Of a stretch of DNA of 64,000 nt, positions 42,047 through 52,540 are shown piece by piece (the stretch's first letter is position 1; the number at the start of each line of letters is the position of its first letter). Location of the stretch: assembly GCF_018873765.1 (NCBI RefSeq), contig NC_057921.1:20458604-20522603 (forward strand). The letters are read 5' to 3'. The notes beneath the pieces were generated by a model. It ran no database searches and was not told where the DNA came from. It saw nothing but the letters and a program-made list of their open reading frames with translations. The stretch comes from Telopea speciosissima. Taxonomy: Eukaryota; Streptophyta; Magnoliopsida; Proteales; Proteaceae. The position numbers were made by a program, and so were the translations under genes.

Positions 42047-44975
42047 CGCACAGTGCACGCTCCTCCCATACTTGTATACTAGCCTAACATGACAATACAC
42101 AGGTTTATAATAAGTGAGAAGAGGTCTGGTCAGATGTCTGGGTTCAAACCCCAAAATAGCAGCATTTACACTAGGCGGCTCATGCAATAGCCACTTACTG
42201 CATCGTCTGCCTGAGTCCGAGAACTTAGTATTTGACATGGATTGCTGCCAAACTTTGGTCAATGGCCAAGCAGCCATCAGGGGTCAGTGGGGATACCAAG
42301 GGTCTCCAATTAAGCTATGCTACCCTTGGTTTTGATCCAATTAGGATCCACCAAGCAAGACTTGACCCAAAAACCAAAATCCATGAAAATGGAGTTCCAT
42401 AATAGGGCTTTCATGGCACTATATACATAGGACTAAGAATAGCCTAACCTAGGGTTCCAATTGATGTAGTAGGCATTCAATTAGACAGATAAATCATGAA
42501 GTATGAAAAGCCCTAAGATTAGATGCAAAATTGAATGGATTCCAATGAAATCTAAAGATGTACTAGCTAAGAAATCATTAAGGTTGGAGGGTTTACCAAG
42601 TAGTGAGCTAGAACAGCCAAGTGGAAACCTTCAATGGCTGAAATGGAGCTCCAAATAGTTATTCCCACAAGCTCCAAGAGCCAAGGATTGAGGCAGCCAG
42701 CTAGGAGGGCAAGGTGAGCTCCAATGGGTCTTCGATGGAGGTGGAACCTCCCTTCTTCTCTTAGCCTTCTTCCTTCTAGCACCCTCTCTCTTCCTATCTT
42801 GCTCTACACATTTTTCCCTTTTCTTGGTGTAGTGAAGTGAGCGAAATGAAGAGAGAGTAGGGCTTTGCCTGGGTTTAGCTAAGTGGCTTAGGCCTTGTTT
42901 GGTTTGGGAATGGTTTTAAGGTCTAAAATGGGTTTGGTACATGGTGCAACCCAAATAAACCATAGGTTTATGGGTTTAGGGTCTAGGTGAGTCATTTGGG
43001 TCCCAAATAGCCTAAAATAGGCAATGGCTAAGCCCTAGGCTAAGGCATGGTCGAACCAAGCTGGTCTTAGCTTCACAGAGAAGCATTTCAACATCTGGCA
43101 GCTCATGCATCATCCGCCAGATATCTTGTTGTAAGAGCTGCTAGCCCCAACTGACAGCTTGAAGGTCCTATAGGGTTAGGGCCTCTTGAATGGGTCCAAA
43201 CAAGCAAGGTGGGTAATAATAGACATCAAACTAGAGGGTTGGCACACCCATTTTCCTTTGGGCATAATTGGAAATATATTAATGTAAAATGAACATACCT
43301 TCATTCCTCCAAGGAGGGTAGTTCCGGGGGAAGGTTGACATGTGTGGAATCGTTGATGAACCTTCCTTGAATCCTATCGAGGAACTTCTCCTCAATAGGT
43401 TCACCATCCGACATATTGAAGACCCTATAGGTTGGTTTCATGGTGATGTTCCAGAGGTCACCAACATAATAGAGCTCCGCCCCTACACACAAGTTTAAAT
43501 TAGTATAGGTTTGGTTACAGATGTAACACTAATAGGGTTACAATAGGGTTCCTATGGGCAGCCATGGTGTTACCCTTAGGATAACATGGACAACCATGGG
43601 GTGACCCATATTTTCTAATACTTATAAATCGAAGATGATCCCATGACTATTCCTACAATATTCATTATGGATAAGGGTTATATGTTAAGACATGAATGTG
43701 AGTGTAATTATATAATGGTTATGTGATGAGATGAATGTGTATGAAGATTGTGAAGTGAATGTGAAAGATAGGGTCCACGTGATGTCAGTGGGCACCGGAC
43801 TTGGGATCGCCCTGTGGTATTTACTTGTTGCTCATGTAGAAGTAACTTGCATTAGAGATAACTACGGCATTAGGATGGAAATGGGTATGTGACTGGCCAA
43901 CCATTATTTCAGTATCACAGTCATCGTACTCTTGTATGTGTATGAGCAAGCTAGAGGAGGTGAGAGGATAGCCAGGCTGACCGTTATTTTGGCACTATGG
44001 ATTCGACCTCTAGCCTACGCATATGCATACCCCTCTCGTGCAATAATTGTATGCTTGTTAGGATGTGATGTACCCAGTACTATGACTCTTATCGATAGGG
44101 GTTTAGGTGTCGGCAACCCCATAGGTATGGTCCACTGGGAAGTTTAGGTGCCGACCCTATTTTGGATTGAATGCTAGGATATGGTTTGTATAGGGGGTTT
44201 ATAGGGGGTTTGTGGACAATCTCATGGAAGAGTCCAGTACCACAGGCTTCTATAGTAACTCGAGTTTGTCATGGTCAGATTGTCATCCATTTTATGACAC
44301 CAGGGCCTGGGATGCTACCTATAGGTTATAGTAGTACTAGAACCAGACTTAGTTGCGATGTTAGGTGGAAAATCAGTAATGGAATTCTTGCATCATATGT
44401 ACTATGCATCATGTATACATACTTGTGCTTGCTTGTTTGATCTAATTGCCCACTGGGTTTATTGAAGCTCATCCCTTGAGGGTCCTCTCTTTTAAGATGT
44501 GGATGCAGGTCTGGTGGATCTAGTTGAGGTTGACCCAGTGTATTAGTACGATGACGGATTTGATGTTTGAGGTGCTCCAACAAGTTGGAGCGCAAACCCG
44601 ACTGCACTTGTGAGGCTTATGCCTATGGGGCACAGTAGTGTTGGGGCCTGAGGCCCATTTGAACATTAAACTTTATTTTAACAGTTGGGCTGTAATTAAA
44701 TACAATAGTGTTCTTTGATTACGATATATTGTGTATATTTTTAGTATGATTTTGATAAACTTATGATGTTAATAAGATGCAACTTACTTATATGATATCA
44801 TTCGTCTAGCTTTCGCACTTTGATATTATGAGTATGTTATATTACTTCCACTTCTACTCTGATTATGATCACATTACTAGGTTGATGAACTTGGTATTGC
44901 AAGGATAGATCTTGGTGTCGGTAGGGGATACGGGGTATCCTAGTCACACTACCCGGTGTTAGAGAGTGGGGTGTT
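42047..44975. other. Unclassified LTR-like sequence
   Basis: 2.9 kb with no recognisable protein domain. The right end (44640-44975; for example ggatacggggtatcc then gagtggggtgt) resembles plus-strand ends of chromoviral LTRs, which usually close GGGGTGTGACA. The left part holds a ggttcaaaccc word (42131-42150) and a ttaggccttgtttgg word (42894) that recall a SINE B box and a MITE end respectively. One short minus-strand ORF (43492-43301, GAELYYVGDLWNITMKPTYR) is unrecognised. No limits or duplications could be set. Confidence 0.35.
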
Positions 44976-45376
44976 TGGTGCTTTGCAAGACTTCTTCAGC
45001 TTATAAACTTTCCTCTCAAAACCTTATGGTTGAACCATGTAAACATACTCTGCTAGATCTCCATTCAAGACTGCAGTTTTAACATCCGTCTAGTGTAACT
45101 CTAGATCATAATGAGCTACAAGTGCCACAACGATTCTAAAGAATCTTTTATGGATACCGGAGAAAGAGTTTCATAGAAACCAACTCCTTCTTGCTACATG
45201 AAACCCTTTGCTACTAATCTGGCCTTGTAGTGTTCAATCCTACCTTGAGAATTAGTCTTAGTTTTGTACACCCATTTGGAGCCTATGGGTTCACAACCCT
45301 CTGGAAGATCAACAAATTCCCAAACCTTATTGTTATTCATAGATAACAACTCATCTTGCATAGCCTCCAACCACTT
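44976..45376 (-). pseudogene. Copia-2 reverse transcriptase, N-terminal part
   Basis: Readable with stops: MQDELLSMNNNKVWEFVDLP, PIGSKWVYKTKTNSQGRIEHYKARLVAKGF (quoted in part), then ERKVYKLKKS. The catalytic YVDD half is absent. The break at about 44976 is the edge of the element remnant. Confidence 0.75.
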
Positions 45377-46420
45377 TTAAGAGTTTGAACTACAGACAGC
45401 TTGCTTGTAACTTATTGGATCCTCCTTTTGCCCAATGTCAAAATCACCGTCTGTTAGGTACAACAAATAGTCGGATCCAATGGCAGACCTACAAGGTCTA
45501 TTAGACCTTCTCAAAACCTCCTCTAGCTGAACTGGACCAATGGGATCAGCAATTTGCACTGGCTCAATAGGTACCTCCTCAGTAGGTTTAGGTGTAGCCT
45601 GATCAACAATAATAGGCGGTTGAAAACTGGTACTAGGCACTACATCAAAAGCAACAGTGCCCTCTTCATCAAATACAAGATTCCTAGGCTTAGGAAATCC
45701 ACCACCGTTCTCAATGAACTTGGCATGATTGGTTTCCACAATCATGTTAACCGAATTAGGACAGTAGAATTTATAACCCTTGGACCTCTCAGGATATCCC
45801 ACAAAGAAGCAATTGACCGTCCTAGGATCCAATACCCATAAATGTGGGTTAAATAACCTTGCTTCAGCTCTGCAATCCCGGACATGCAAGCAATTAAGAT
45901 TAGGCTTTCTTCCTATCCAAAGTTCAAAAAGTGTCTTTGGAACTGATTTATTGGGCACTCTGTTTAGAATATAAAAAGGTGACTTGATTCCTTCCCCAAA
46001 GGGACTTTGGAAGACTAATGTTAGTAGGCATGCTCCTTATCATGTCTTCTAGAGTACGGTTTCTTCTTTCTGCAACACCATCCTACTGTGATGTGCCTGG
46101 CATAGAATACTGGGCAATAATGTCTTGCTCTTGTAAGTACTTGGTATAGGGGCCAAATACTTGGGAAGAATCTCCATGCTTACCATAATAATCTCCACCT
46201 CTATCAGATCTTACCATCCTGATTTTCTTTGACAAATAGTTTTCAACTTCTTCTTTGTAAATCATGAAGATGTCCAATGAGTTTTACTTCTCAAAAAAGG
46301 TATAGGGGTACTCATAACGTGAGAAATCATCAATAGATGTAATGAAATACTGCTGGAAACTAAGTGTTGAAGTAAGAAATGGGTCACTAAAGTCTGTGTA
46401 TCAACTCAAATAAACTAATT
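45377..46420 (-). pseudogene. Copia-2 integrase
   Basis: Core piece at 46277-46083 (YKEEVENYLSKKIRMVRSDRGGDYYGKH) carrying the second catalytic Asp in RSDRGG. Then come a broken stretch and the C-terminal part at 45958-45377 (VPKTLFELWIGRKPNLNCLHV, LDPRTVNCFFVGYPERSKGYKFYCPN), a classical Copia integrase end, followed by an acidic linker to the RT (PIGPVQLEEVLRRSNR). The upstream pre-integrase text (RCLGQISV*RMEKLVKDEIL) is at about 46580-46480. Confidence 0.82.
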
Positions 46421-46599
46421 CTATGAGCTGCCTTCATCTTCCTGGTTTTGTTGATCTTTCCCTTCATGTTGTCAACTCAATCATGTAAATCTTGAGAAAA
46501 ACAATGGTCCAAGAATCTCATCTTTAACTAATTTCTCCATCCTCTATACAGATATTTGACCTAAACATCTATCTCTTAATAAGCTTTTGTTCAAATAAA

Positions 46600-47090
46600 T
46601 TCTAACTACTCATGTGGCAACAACAACCTCTACTCCACTGTCTACAAACACCATCACCTCATCCTTGTTGGGTATCCTCCTTCTGATGAACCTCAGAAAC
46701 CTTCTTCTTATTTTTGTAAGATTCCACACCCTTTTGAGTAGTAGAATTCTCAATTCTTTTCTTGTCCTTTTCGTAGTTCTTTTTCTGGTCCATTTTTCTC
46801 CCAAAACAATATAGGTGGTCTTTAGGTTCTCATACTGTTCTGGGAGGGATTTATGAGCGAGGTGGACCAGAAGTTCATTGTCCAAACAAGTCCCAAGATC
46901 CTTGAATTTTTTTGCAATGGAAGCTATTTAAAGTATGTATTCTCCAACTCTTCCATTGCAATCAAATTATGCTAGGAGAAGTTTATTCATCAATACTCCT
47001 TTCTCAACTATTTGGGAAATCTCAGTTACTAGTGGTAGTAACTATGGGTTTAGTCTCACTAAAAATTTAGTCTAACTTGATTAGACAAAA
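46600..47090 (-). pseudogene. Copia-2 gag
   Basis: Copia gag C-terminal motif DNELLVHLAHKSLPEQYENLKTTYIVL (46885 onward), preceded by a decayed FKDLGTCL stretch to about 47090. It is followed by a Lys/Arg-rich tail and then directly by the pre-integrase segment. No zinc knuckle and no protease lie between them. Confidence 0.75.
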
Positions 47091-47512
47091 TGCCATATCT
47101 AAGTCTTCTTTCCATTCCTTATAGGTGTCCCTAGATAGGGCATGAACAATGAAAAAAGTTACCCATCCTTGAGATAGTATAACTCAGATAAATACACACA
47201 CTAGTCTATGGGAGCATAACTTGGGTATGATATAAACACACCAAAATGAGTAAATTAGCTAGCATAGAAGAATACAAATTACTAGCAATATAAATCATAT
47301 GAAAGTCACAATCGGACTACATCTTTACCCTTTGGGGCATAAGATGCACTGGTCCTTTCATAAATCCACATTTACTGTGAAAGAAATAATAGTTTAGGGA
47401 TGCTATCACCTTTGGGCATATAGAACTCCTAGACTACCGTTCCTTCCTATACTTGTATGTGCATGCACATTTTCTTTAAACTTGGGTAGCATCACCTTTG
47501 GGCATATACTAC

Positions 47513-47837
47513 CAACTTTGCTGCTATGGTAGAACTGCAGAGAAACTTGACGTGTAACTTTGGTAGTCAACATCTCATTCCCCACAAATCCCATAAAGGG
47601 AAAAATATGCAGCCAAACAATAACTTTGCTGTCATGGTAGAACTACAGAGAAACTTGATGTGCCACTTTGGTGGTCAACATCTCATTCCCCCACAGTTCC
47701 TATAAAAGAAAAAATTTGCAGCCAAACAATAACTTTACTATCATGGTAGAACTACAGAGAAACTCGATGTTCCACTTTGGTGGTCAACATCTCATTCCCC
47801 TGCAGTTCCCATAAAATAAAAGTTTGCAACCAAATAA
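47513..47837. repeat. Tandem repeat, three units of about 109 bp
   Basis: Three successive copies starting near 47513, 47621 and 47730, each with aactttgctgt.atggtag, agaaacttga, ggtggtcaacatctcattcc and gcagccaaacaa. A partial older duplication of atcacctttgggcatata occurs just upstream (47406 and 47490). It lies in the Copia-2 leader/gag interval; the rest of 46991-48279 shows nothing else. Confidence 0.85.
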
Positions 47838-48279
47838 GTGGAAGAATATACATTACATCTTTCTAACAACTTAACCAGTGTTAATGAGTAATGTTGTCAT
47901 GCACAGAAATAGTTTTGGCAAGTTTTAGTCCCCATAAACAACCAAAATAATGCCAAAATTCAAAATTTAAATTCAAACAGGCAATCCAATAAAAGGAGAG
48001 ACACGAAACCTAAAAAAAAAAGTGCCATTGGAGTTATTGTTTAGACATACAGAGGACACTACGGCGTAGGTCTCGAAGAGATGAAGCCAATGAGCCAAGG
48101 CACTACCACACACCCTCACGCGCCGATCAAAGATGGCGCGTGAAAGCACGGGTGCCTAGTCAAACCCCGATTCAATTTTGGTCTTGCTCGATCCAAACCT
48201 GGTTGGTTCGCTCGAACTAATCGGGTACTGGCCCGAACCGGTTTACCCTGTCAACAAAAACATGTCAGTAGGTCAAAAC

Positions 48280-48540
48280 TTAGTTTCCAAAATCAAAGTC
48301 ATAACCCAGTTTCTCAAACTTAGAAACTGAAAGTAGGTTCCTCCTAATTGGAGGAGCATAAAAGACATCCCTTAAAACAAAAATATTTCGATAATCTAAA
48401 TGCAAGGTAAAAGGGCCAATCCCTTTGATCTTTGCCTTATCCTGGTTCCCCATGTCTAAATTTAGGACAGAACTAAATAGTTCCAACTCTTCCATTTTAG
48501 GGTAACTTAAACTACGCGAAAGTCCATTGTTAAAACTAAC
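48280..48540 (-). pseudogene. Copia-2 protease-like piece, out of place
   Basis: Open frame 48495-48280: EELELFSSVLNLDMGNQDKAKIKGIG, then FVLRDVFYAPPIRRNLLSVS, the second half of a Copia protease. The upstream active-site part is not clear. Normally this follows gag; here it precedes it on the minus strand, so a rearrangement or a second Copia copy is involved. Confidence 0.7.
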
Positions 48541-49032
48541 AGCATCCCATGATACTAGATACTAAGCTAAGATTTATTGAACGTTTAAATAACAATTTAA
48601 ACAAGTCTTTTTTCATCGACGGGTCTTGGATCAGGAATCTTTGACTGGGTTTGGCATCTTTGACTAGGTCGGGTCAACTTTGACCAGGCCAAAAATGACC
48701 CACAAGTAAAAGAATATTCCAGGGAATATTCTATTTCCCTACCTTTTTTTTGTTTTTTGTTTCTTTTTAAAGCCAACGACGAGTGAGATCTACTCGTCAG
48801 TCGTCTGGCGCGTGAGGGCGCGTCCGACGCTGACTGGTGGCAATCCACCCACTGTTTTTCTCATCTCGTCGAGACCTTCCACATGGTGGTGTCAAAATAG
48901 AACTTCACCGGACAAAAATTCCGGCAGTGGCGGAAACGTGCATGTTTCCCAAATTTTGAAAAAAAAATTTGATCTTTCATGAGGATCGATTCAATTAAAA
49001 TTCCTTTGCTGATTCTAAATCATATGGGAAGT

Positions 49033-49043
49033 CTTTGATGCCA
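49033..49043 (-). other. Copia-2 primer binding site
   Basis: Minus strand TGGCATCAAAG after ...TAACAAG, a decayed form of TGGTATCAGAG (tRNA-iMet). Confidence 0.65.
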
Positions 49044-49045
49044 CT

Positions 49046-49491
49046 TGTTAGATTAATTTAATCTCCTTTGGGTTTAAACAGTGATAAAACCCTACACTGT
49101 CATGCCCATATGAACCCTAGAACACAAATTTCAATGAAAATAGAAGGGGAAAGAGATCGTAGTACCCTGCACCTTGGTATACTGATGAAGAATAATAAGA
49201 TAATAATGAAGATCTCCTCCTTGCTTTGTACTTGGCGAAACACACCTTGAAGGGATCTTTTGCATCGTGCACCAGGTGGGAGAAATAGGGAAATGAAAAC
49301 AACGTCACTACAAGGACCCTTCTAATTAGTACTTATAGTACCATAATGGGTTTGGGCTGACACATCTCAATTAGAACCGAGTGCCATGCTTGAACCAGAT
49401 TCAGTATTAGGATCCCCACCAATTAACCGGGCCATGTAATTAATTAAGCCTATTAAATTAACTTTGAAAATTTACTACAAAAGACCCTACA
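49046..49491 (-). repeat. Copia-2 5' LTR
   Basis: 446 bp, TGTAGGGTC (49491) to AATCTAACA (49046) on the minus strand, with TG...CA ends next to the PBS. No second copy in the window. Confidence 0.65.
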
Positions 49492-49494
49492 TTA

Positions 49495-49603
49495 CGAACC
49501 ACCATGATAGTGGGTTATGTACAAAATGGTGTTGCCGACATGGCTCATCGTTTGTTTGATGAAATGCCGAACAGAGATGTTGCTGCTTGAAATGCCATGT
49601 TAA
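49495..49603 (+). pseudogene. PPR-protein gene fragment
   Basis: From 49504 the plus strand reads MIVGYVQNGVADMAHRLFDE, then MPNRDVAA, a TGA where PPR proteins have Trp, and NAM. The text GYxxNG...A..LFDEMP.RDV..WNAM is the standard plant PLS-type pentatricopeptide repeat. Such proteins act in organelle RNA processing. Only about 33 residues remain. The fragment starts right at the Copia-2 LTR edge, so Copia-2 probably inserted in, or was joined to, a PPR gene. Confidence 0.75.
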
Positions 49604-49828
49604 GAGGATACCAAACAAAATAGATTGCATAGGATACATAACATATTCTGTTCAAAGGCATACCAAACCTATTTTCTAATTAGATAATATATTATACAAA
49701 TAGTAACCAAACAAGTTTTATTTGTGGACCATAATTTATTATCATAAATGATTTCTTAAAAATAAGTAATAAATACAAATAGAAATCACACCAAAGAAAA
49801 GGACATTATTAGAATAATTTGAATATTA

Positions 49829-49948
49829 GGTTGTGTTTGGTATGCACTCTTGGAATATATTCTGAGTCTAGAATGTATTCTGAAACCAAATTCTTCTCAA
49901 TTTTCTTGCTTAATAATGCTTTCTAGACTCAGAATACTAAACATAGTC
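49829..49948. mobile_element. Tourist-like MITE (PIF/Harbinger type)
   Basis: 120 bp between two copies of tta (49826-49828 and 49949-49951). The ends are inverted: ggttgtgtttggta at the left and, as reverse complement, gactatgtttagta at the right. Inside, ttctgagtctagaa pairs with ttctagactcagaa, making a hairpin. TTA duplication and a gtttggt terminus fit Tourist MITEs. Confidence 0.65.
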
Positions 49949-50795
49949 TTAATTTCATATCAACAGAATCCCGAAGGACCCGAACCAATTTGGCCACGAC
50001 TCAAACTCGGGCAGAACAGTATTTGGGAGACCTATCTAAAACTCATTTCTGAGGGATCAATAAGTCAAGATCAATCCGAACTGTTACCAAGTGAACTCAG
50101 TGGATACGGCCAATCTGATTGTGATCTCCAAATCTATAGTTCTAATCTAGTCTGACCATGTGGTTTGGTTTGGTTTATAACCAAGAACAATATGCTGTTG
50201 TACCAATTGGTGGACAGTTTTACAGGAATGATAGGCTCACCAAATAAAAAATTGGGGCATTATATTTCACTATAATGCTTACTCCAATTATGTATTAGCA
50301 TATATACTCCTAGATTTTTTTTTTCTTACCATTTGATCGACATGTTTGGATTAGTCAATCACCACCCTAGTTGTCCCTTCCAATTCCCCCTTCAACCTTC
50401 CCCAAAAAAAAAGGGAAATTATTAATGCCACCCCCTGACATTTGCCTATATTTTAAGACACACCCACTACTTATTATAATATCAACCATTACCCATTTTT
50501 GAACGGTGTTAACATATGGATTTTCTTTGACCAATATACCTTTTACATTAAAAACATAATAAAAAATCTATTCCTAAATAGTTTCTTACCTTTGGAGACA
50601 TCAAAACTAACATACACTCGCCCCATCCCTTCCCCATGCTACTTGACGAGCTTCTCTACCCCACCCATTTCCAGCCACTCTAAGTCATTCTATTCTCTCC
50701 TCTATCTCTCTCTTCTCACACACACTATACTCCCCTTCCCCTGCAATTTGGGCACACACCACACACTCACCCCACTCCCTTCCCTACTACCTGAA

Positions 50796-50797
<2 letters not shown>

Positions 50798-50834
<37 letters not shown>
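50798..50834. repeat. (CA)n microsatellite
   Basis: About 18 CA units inside the Pack-MULE, 34 bp beyond the captured ARF exon. Confidence 0.97.
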
Positions 50835-50836
<2 letters not shown>

Positions 50837-50868
50837 TGGCTGTGCACACATAACACTACAAGACCTGC

Positions 50869-51400
50869 AATCTCAAACATATCCTCCAGTTCAAATATAA
50901 GTTGATCGTACCCTTCCAATGCAGTCAAGTCAACAGCCCGACCAACAACAGTCCCTTGCATTTGAACCTTCAGAATCACCAATCCACTTTCTGTGGACAA
51001 ATTATCAGACTATTGTGCTTCCTAATTAAAATCTGTAGTTCATGACCTCTTTCTAAATAAAATCTGTGTTCATCATGCATCTTTGATTATCAAACAACAG
51101 GTTTTAACTTACCTTGATACAACTCCTGGTAGAAGAACTATAGTAAATCTGCTTGCTTTGACTCCCCTTTGGTGACACCTGTATCAACCATTGTTTATGT
51201 TCCTTCGAGACCTTTGAGAGGTCCCATTTTTGGTCTGAATCAGCTCCAGAACCAGCCAGTGGGGTCAATCCATCAATGGTTGCACTGGATACACTCATGG
51301 GACATGATGGTGTCTTCTCTATAGAACTCGGAATATCTGGTATATTTACCAGATCGATCCCAAACAACCGGTAACCACTTGCCATCTCAGATTTCTTCCT
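50869..51400 (-). pseudogene. Captured auxin response factor (ARF) fragment
   Basis: Minus strand. Exon A (about 51400-51114): SEMASGYRLFGIDL, a variable Ser/Pro-rich stretch, SDQKWDLSKVSKEHKQW, then QIYYSSSTRSCIK. Donor gtaagtt at 51113. Acceptor ctgaag ending at 50968. Exon B (50967-50869): [20 protein letters not shown], then [20 protein letters not shown] and KVxMQG..VGRAVDL are hallmarks of the ARF C-terminal region and the PB1 (Aux/IAA-like) domain used for dimerisation. The DNA-binding and ARF domains and the rest of PB1 are absent. The exon-A frame is open further back to 51553. Not a functional ARF as it stands. Confidence 0.88.
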
Positions 51401-52033
51401 TCTCTCAATAGGATCAACCATTAAATTGTTTCTTAGCTTCGACACATCCAGGGTAGAAATGCTGGGATAAACAAACATGAAATACCAGCAAACAGTAGAA
51501 ATGGGGCATCTCCTGTACTTGCCGGAGTGAGGAAGATGGTGGTCGTTTGACACTGGGCCGCTTTATCACCGGAGTATGTCTCTTCTTCAGAAGACAGTAG
51601 GTTGCAGTGGATTCTCAAGGTTGTTGCCAAGTGTAAGGAAGAAAAAGGGTTTGTGGGTGTTTTAATTGCAAGGGTAGATTAGGCACTTCGCATAATAAGA
51701 AGGGCAAAATTGGTTCTTTAAAAAATATTTAATAGCTGACATCACCACTTAACAGCTCTTAACTAATGGTAGGGGGTATGTGTGGAATTAGTTTGGTAAA
51801 GCACGGGGTGGCACTGATATTATGATAGTTAGTGGCGGTGCCTTAAAATATAGGCAAATGTCAAGGGTGGCGCTGATAATTTCCCCCAAAAAAATTGTGT
51901 TATAAATTGCAATTCTCATGTGGCCTATAAGCTCCTTTTAATTTATTTATTTATTTTTTAAGGTCAATTGTATTAAAGAAAATTAGAATAAAAACGAAGT
52001 ACAAGAATATAGACTGGGATAGTTTGAACACAT

Positions 52034-52107
52034 GGCCTGTTAGCTCAGTTGGTTAGAGCATTGTGCTAATAACGCAAAGGTCGCAAGTTTGAGACTTGCA
52101 TAGGCCG
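52034..52107 (+). tRNA. tRNA-Ile (AAU), possibly a pseudogene
   Basis: 74 nt, no intron, no encoded CCA. Stems: acceptor GGCCTGT/ATAGGCC (one G-U), D stem GCTC/GAGC, anticodon stem TTGTG/CGCAA with loop CTAATAA (anticodon AAT), T stem GCAAG/CTTGC. TTTT runs follow within 12 nt and could end Pol III transcription. Against function: the T loop is TTTGAGA, so the invariant C56 is T and the B box is weak, and the discriminator base is G instead of the usual A. Confidence 0.8.
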
Positions 52108-52269
52108 ATTTTATTTCTTTTCCCATTATTTTAGGTTGTGCTCACATGGATCTACCAATGTTTTACTGTGACTGTACTATAATTATCAAAACAGGTTGAG
52201 GTAGACCAAGAGTAAAAGGCTTGATTTTAGATTCATGATGCTCTAACTACTACTACAATGCTAATTGAT

Positions 52270-52540
52270 TATTTTGAAAGGTCCAACACAAAACCTTTAG
52301 GTTATAGTTCTATAACTTCAAATATATACCTCCCTCATGTGTGGGGGGAATGAGATATCACAGTAAAAGTGGAAAGACACATGATAGGTAGAAAGGAACC
52401 ATGGACTCTGACACCATGTTAGAGGATCCAACCCAAAACTATAAGGCATTAGAGCTCCTCAAGTATATGAAGGAACCTAGTACCTAAACAAACCGATGTG
52501 AGACTATAGCTCTATAAACCCTCAATAACGATTTCAGTAT
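52270..52540 (-). mobile_element. TRIM-like LTR remnant
   Basis: The word pair ggtccaacacaaaac...ttaggttatag (52281 onward) and ggatccaacccaaaac...aaggcattag (52424 onward) looks like two diverged LTR copies about 145 bp apart. Between them, the minus strand reads TGGTGTCAGAG (52416-52406) right after an LTR-like ...TAACA end, which is an iMet-type PBS. No coding sequence. This fits a terminal-repeat retrotransposon in miniature, but limits are unclear. Confidence 0.4.

Larger units (their letters stand above)
44976..49491 (-). mobile_element. Copia-2: truncated Ty1/Copia element
   Basis: Minus-strand remnant with 5' LTR (49046-49491), iMet-type PBS, gag, gag-pre-integrase, integrase and the start of RT. 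It stops at about 44976 inside the RT, so RNase H and the 3' LTR are gone. A protease-like piece lies upstream of gag instead of downstream. The right LTR edge abuts a PPR fragment. Confidence 0.8.
50413..51885. mobile_element. Pack-MULE carrying ARF gene fragments
   Basis: Non-autonomous Mutator-like element. The ends are about 75-bp inverted repeats: 50413-50487 (gggaaattattaatgccacc) and 51811-51885 (reverse complement gggaaattatcagcgccacc), sharing an identical gacatttgcctatattttaag block. Flanks are A-rich (aaaaaaaaa left, ccaaaaaaa right), a 9-bp duplication with two mismatches. No transposase is present. Inside are two exons of an auxin response factor with the intron between them. Capture with intron shows a DNA-level event. 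Confidence 0.85.

Noticed and set aside
42115..42160. tRNA-derived SINE suggested by the ggttcaaaccc word
   Set aside because: No convincing A box at the right spacing and no A- or T-rich tail or duplication.
42891..43015. MITE with ttaggccttgtttgg at the left end
   Set aside because: The supposed right end (ccaaatagcctaa) matches poorly and no clean duplication was found.
43301..43492. Small gene ELYYVGDLWNITMKPTYR on the minus strand
   Set aside because: Single short frame without a start context, flanking exons or a known family; kept only as a note in the unclassified region.
48597..48848. 83-codon minus ORF as a Copia leader gene
   Set aside because: Basic low-complexity text without a motif, located between PBS and the displaced protease; likely chance.
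49604..49700. Second MITE based on repeated ataccaaac words left of 49829
   Set aside because: The words are all in one orientation; no inverted partner or duplication was found.
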